A DNA stretch of 64,000 bases from Cristatella mucedo (taxonomy: Eukaryota > Bryozoa > Phylactolaemata > Cristatellidae): contig WPIO01000027.1 in NCBI GenBank assembly GCA_009760855.2, positions 2,718,501-2,782,500 on the forward strand. The letters run 5' to 3'. Made by a program: the position numbers and the translations under genes. Shown in pieces: positions 59,726 to 64,000 of this stretch; within the stretch, counting starts at the first letter, position 1, and each line of letters opens with the position of its first letter. The notes under the pieces were generated by a model. It made no database searches. It was not told the DNA's origin and saw nothing but the letters and a program-made list of their open reading frames with translations.

Positions 59726-61103
59726 AAAAGGCAAGTCAAAATCAATAATTGTATAATAATGATTGAATAATTCAAGATTCAGCAAATGCAAGGTGTGTTT
59801 AAGGGGATGGGCACATATGGCAGTTTCCGGCTGATGAAAGCCTCTGGCTGGAGAATAGGCCCTGCCTCCTGCTGTTCTCTTACTGTGATTTTCTGCTATA
59901 TCAGACCCAGCAATCATGATTTTGCCAGCACATAAATATTCCAGAAGAAAAATCAGAGAACAATATTATCTGAGTGTTGCTTTAAGAGCTTTTAAAACTA
60001 ATCTTTAATTCGCTTGTACGAAGAAATTCAAGCTCCGATGTCTCCAGCCACGTCGCCCTCTGGCCCAGTGTGACACCAGCCCAGCTGACTCTGCTGACAC
60101 CGTATGGACGTAATTAGTTAGGATCTCACTCATCGTTCAGCTTGAGGGTACTCAATGACATCGGAAAATTTACCTCGAGATTAGACCAATCTGAATCTGT
60201 GGTCTATTTTAAATTATATGCCGTGTAAATACGTTGTAAATAAATACGTAAATAGGCACGTGCAGCCTAATCGAGTCCATACCTAATCTGCCATACTAAT
60301 CTAATCCAGTAAAAATATCTAAACCACTAATTGTATTTAACTCAGCATAAATGTTGCTGTAGTGTAGAGTGCCTACTTAAGGACTTACTACTTTTAAAAT
60401 TCCGAGCTGGCATTACACCCCGGCAGTTTTTAGCGTCTCAATTTCCGTAGCGACTTGGGGTGTTTTGAGTCTTCGGACGCCGTCGCGTAAGCGTGTACTT
60501 GGGGGGGGGGGCTAACTCGAAGGTGAGGTTCGTCAAATTAATTGTACTTTTCAGGCAGTCAACTCGGTACCGCATACAAATATTGGGCTGTCTCTGACCA
60601 CTTTATAGTGGGGTGATGCTGTGTAATAATTTGATTAGTGCAAAAGTAATTGCATTTTTAAAGACATTCAAAAGCAGCTGAGTCCACCCGCGAGGCTCAG
60701 AGACAACCACCACTCACCACTTAGTGTCACACTAGCACTGTTATTCATCAATGAAATACATCAGTGATAACGCAATTACAACTAGTGTAAATGTATGAAG
60801 TCGCAGCTTTAACAATCTCCTCAATATATTCTAGAATAATTAGTTACGCTTTACGATAGCCAATTTTGGTGTGTGTCCGGTTGTATGCTCTACTTCGGCT
60901 TGCAATACTGGTGTCTCATTATTGCATAATTACGGATGGCTGTGCGGTCTACATTTACTAAAGAAATTGCATTGTTGGGGCATCGATTCTTGAAGTAATT
61001 AAATGAAACAACCGCGATACGTCGGAAGACTGTAAGCAGATTAGATACCAGCTTGCTTGGTTCAATTAAGAGCTGAAAAGCAGCAAACACTTGATTTTAT
61101 TAA
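59726..61103. other. AT-rich intergenic spacer
   Basis: Nothing recognised beyond a G homopolymer at 60500-60510. Confidence 0.5.
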
Positions 61104-61480
61104 TGATAATTTTAAATTAGCACACTCAGAGAAGTACATTTCGTTGTAGGCACTTTGCATGCGCTACATAGGAAGCATGACAATTCCTTGGTGCTAAAAA
61201 GCACAATGTCTGTTTGCATAAGTGCAACGAGGACAGTTCATTAGCTTGCTTTTAACTGTCGTCAGCCTGTAGTGGATGTCGTGACGTAAGTCGAGAGAGA
61301 ATTACATGCTTCAGAGGGATACAGTCTCAAGAATCTAAAGGTGCATACGTCTTCCAGACTTAGAGGTGGGCTAAGACCAACGGTAGACTCAAGGAAGATA
61401 TGGGAGCTGAGCAGGGCTCTACCTATTTCTCTTGCAGCGAATTGTAAAGCGTCCGGATGGAAATGAATTTCGGTAGTAAT
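61104..61480 (-). mobile_element. Divergent L2-type LINE 3' fragment
   Basis: Blocks GCATAAGTGCAACGAGGAC, GACGTAAGTCGAGAGAGAAT and ACAGTCTCAAGAATCTAAAG follow the order of GCATAAGCACATCGAGGAC, GATGCAGGTCGGGAGGGAGT and ACGGTCTCCAAAGGATTTAA in the intact LINE. They are strongly diverged, so this is a related but different family or a very old copy. Confidence 0.6.
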
Positions 61481-62075
61481 AGTAATATTAATAATTAAAG
61501 TAACAATAGCCATAGTAATTACAGGCCGCTTGCACAGCACCTTAAGAGAACTTAGTGTGCTATACAACTCACAGCAAGAGAATCAACACCCAAGGAGTCT
61601 ACTTCTCGGCCAAGATGGAGGCCAGACTAATAGATGCCATGAACAAGCGACCGATCGTACGTGAAGTCAAGGGCGTTAATTCTACATTGCTTCGAAAGGC
61701 ATGGCAGACGCCATGACTGGCAGAATCCTTCAGAATCCTTGCTTTTAGGACTCTACGAGCTTTTCGAGTAGGAATTGGACATTTGGCGGCGGGCGATAAC
61801 GGCAATTTCGGTAAGACACGGAAGTGCATCGCAGAGGGCTATTTCCTACTTCCCAAACAATCGCAGTTTTCCTGTGACCACTCTGGTGTGGATCTAGATC
61901 TGGTAGGCTGTGAGCCTTTGGAAAGAAGAAAGACGGAAGGTAAACCTCCGTCAGCTTTCTTCGAGAAGGAAGACCGAAGCAGGAGAGATGCAAGACCGAC
62001 CACCGCGTAAAAGCGCCTTAAGGCTCCCAATAGTATGAAGCCGGTGTACAAAAAAGCCATGGGCTCAATAAAACA
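61403..62075. repeat. Tandem segment, copy 1
   Basis: It shares with 62466-63345, in the same order, the blocks TTTCTCTTGCAGCGAATTG, CAAGATGGAGGCCAG, AGGTAAACCTCCGTCAGC and GCAAGACCGACCACCGCGTA. It is diverged, with many substitutions. The function is unknown. Confidence 0.82.
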
Positions 62076-62465
62076 GCTGGAGAGGCCCACTATCTGTGCG
62101 TGCACTTTCTTTAATGACCGCACGAGATGTCACAGCGCTAGCAAAGGAAAGCAACTTAATTCATGACTGAATTTCCTCAATGTGCTTATCTATGCAGCAA
62201 GGGAGCATTGCTAGTGCCGTTATAACCAATCAGTTGAAATGCTTCTTTTTCAGTGTGCAGAGCTGCTTGAAAATACGGCTCGTCTCGACTTAAATGTCGA
62301 GCCGTGAATTTAAATTTTGTGTTTAAAGTTTCTTGATGAGTGGTGATGTGAGTGGTAGCTTGCCGTGGAAGCAACACTCCTCATGACGTGACTCCAGTGT
62401 TTATACTCTGCTGTCGCCACTGTTTAGTGTCACATCATGTGACATCTTGGTTGCAGCACCACCCT

Positions 62466-63345
62466 GGAGCTGAGCTACTTATTTCTCTTGCAGCGAATTG
62501 GAAAGTGTCCGGACGGAAATGAATTGCGGTAATGATAGTAACACTAATACAAGTGCTAATATTTATAATAATCATAGATTGTTTGTACAACGCCTTAAGA
62601 TAACCTAATGTGGTGGACAACTCGCAGCAAGAGAATCAATACCCAAGGAGTCTAATTTTTGCCAAGATGGAGGCCAGCCTGATAGAATCCACGAAGACAC
62701 AACTAATTGTAGGTTTCGTCATGGGCGCACCTTCCACCTAGCTTCAAAAGGCATGGCGGACGCCGCAACCGGCGAACTCAACAGTCCCTGCTTATTGGAC
62801 ACTTGGAGCTTTTCGTGTAGAAATCAGATATTAGGTGGGTCGATTAAGGCAATCGCGGAAAAATACTAGATGATTTAACCGCCATTTTTTGTATAGTGGC
62901 AGAAGAGCCTTATAGCTTTAGAGCCTTATAGCTATCACCACCTGGTTGCAGCGGCAATAAAGGATTACCCATCGAAGGATTCGAACCCCACGATCTTAAC
63001 CGATGTCCCGAAGAGCAACCGCCTTACCTAGTAAGCCATCACGGTTGACCGAAAGACTTGGAAGAACAAACTTAAACTCATCGGGAGGTACATAGAAGAG
63101 CGACATTTCTTCCTTCCAAACAATCTCAATCTTGCAACGACCACTTCGGGGTGGATCTAGCAGGCTGCAAGCCATCTAGAAAGAGGAAAGACGAGAGGCA
63201 AACCTCCGTTAACTTCCTACGAGAAGGAAGAACGAAGCAGGACAGACGCAAGACCGACCACCGCGTAAATGCGGCTTAAGGCTCCACAATAGTATCGAGC
63301 TGGTGGACAGTTGAGACGTTGGCGCGGGCCCAATAAAAACGTCGT
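62466..63345. repeat. Tandem segment, copy 2, with inserted SINE
   Basis: Copy 2 of the segment at 61403, lengthened by a SINE (62869-63054) between the AATCGCGGAA and GAAAGACTTGG blocks. Both copies end near CAATAAAA. Confidence 0.82.
62869..63054 (-). mobile_element. tRNA-derived SINE, family A
   Basis: Tail AGATGATTTAACCGCC, body GAAGAGCCTTATAGC (partly duplicated), reverse B box GGATTCGAACCCCACGATC and head CCTTACCTAGTAAGCCATCA. It lies inside tandem segment copy 2 and is therefore younger than the duplication, or was lost from copy 1. Confidence 0.85.
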
Positions 63346-64000
63346 TGTGGTCTACATCCTGTATGCACCTGGGTGCACCGAAGTTCAGGGAGCATATGTC
63401 CCCAGGCGCTGGATCAGGGTCACAACAATCTGCGCCTAATACTTTTGATTTTTATATATCATATCTAGCGAAGATATTACTATGATGCAGGGTGCTACGA
63501 GCTGGAAGAAATCAAGAATTATTAAATGAATTGTTAATTATTATTACTATTAAATCGGACGTTGCAGCGCCTGTCTGCCGGGCCTTGCTGGTTGAGTGCT
63601 TGCCACACTGCTGGGTAAATCTTTTTAGGGAAACGATCTATCCGGTCATTGGCTCGGCGCACATCTAGATTAATCAGTAGAGCAATAAAGGAAGGTTATA
63701 TGGCATACGAGAGGAAGCCGAAAGAGATTCGGACCTCGACGTAGCTGGTGGCCGAGCTCTCCTAAGGCGTGCTCAGCCTAGTGGGGGCACCAGTTGGCCG
63801 TGTTCTTGTATCGCGGTCGCACCTAGGCTCCAGCCAAGCCGTCAACGCGTGCTCTCAAGCAGGGGACAATATCCATACGCTTACTGCTTATTGCTGACTT
63901 CCAATGTATCACTGCCTACCCCAGCAGGCAGCTCAAGGTTTTAGGTTCGCGGACTGTTAATAATCTGCCTATTCTGTATGATTATGCACGCCTATCATCG
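63346..64000. other. Spacer to window end
   Basis: I see no gene or repeat that I can support. Confidence 0.5.

Overview
The window is animal nuclear DNA. Its genes are split by GT-AG introns, it holds non-LTR retrotransposon copies and tRNA-derived SINEs, and it has long microsatellites with no bacterial-style gene packing. The protein content (immunoglobulin I-set domains, a smoothelin motif and a smoothelin-type calponin-homology domain) points to a metazoan, probably an invertebrate with a repeat-rich genome. I cannot assign a phylum from sequence alone.

One host gene dominates. It lies on the + strand from at least 2288 to the stop codon at 50875-50877, with a possible AATAAA poly(A) signal at 51261. 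I assembled 17 coding exons by hand; every junction is GT-AG and every codon phase matches. Taking one of two alternative CH exons, the model is 3231 nt (1076 residues), and it lacks a visible start codon, so more exons probably lie upstream. In order it encodes a basic linker, three I-set Ig domains (exons 2-6), a low-complexity linker (exon 7), a smoothelin motif (exons 8-9) running into a charged helix (exon 10), a long Ser/Ala/Pro/Gln-rich region (exons 11-13) and a C-terminal smoothelin-type CH domain (exons 14-16). It is probably a cytoskeletal actin-associated protein.

The most interesting signal is in the CH domain. Two exons 1.1 kb apart (47368-47491 and 48592-48727) encode alternative versions of its first helix. 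They share entry phase 2 and exit phase 0. Including both, or skipping both, gives a premature stop, so the reading frame itself enforces mutually exclusive use.

The rest is repeats. Introns 5, 7, 8 and 9 and the downstream flank (51300-64000) carry many copies of L2/CR1-type LINEs. One has an intact 1011-aa endonuclease-reverse transcriptase ORF (52451-55486, minus strand), and a nearly identical truncated copy sits in intron 5. There are two tRNA-derived SINE families, one with a 3' tail matching the LINE tail. Other repeats are a decayed dispersed-protein pseudogene (19961-21125), a 1.26-kb AG/AGAGAC array (17471-18733), long AG, CT, CA and AT microsatellites, several near-perfect hairpins, and duplicated segments of unknown type (37543/39963 and 61403/62466). 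No rRNA gene, CRISPR array or convincing functional tRNA gene was seen.
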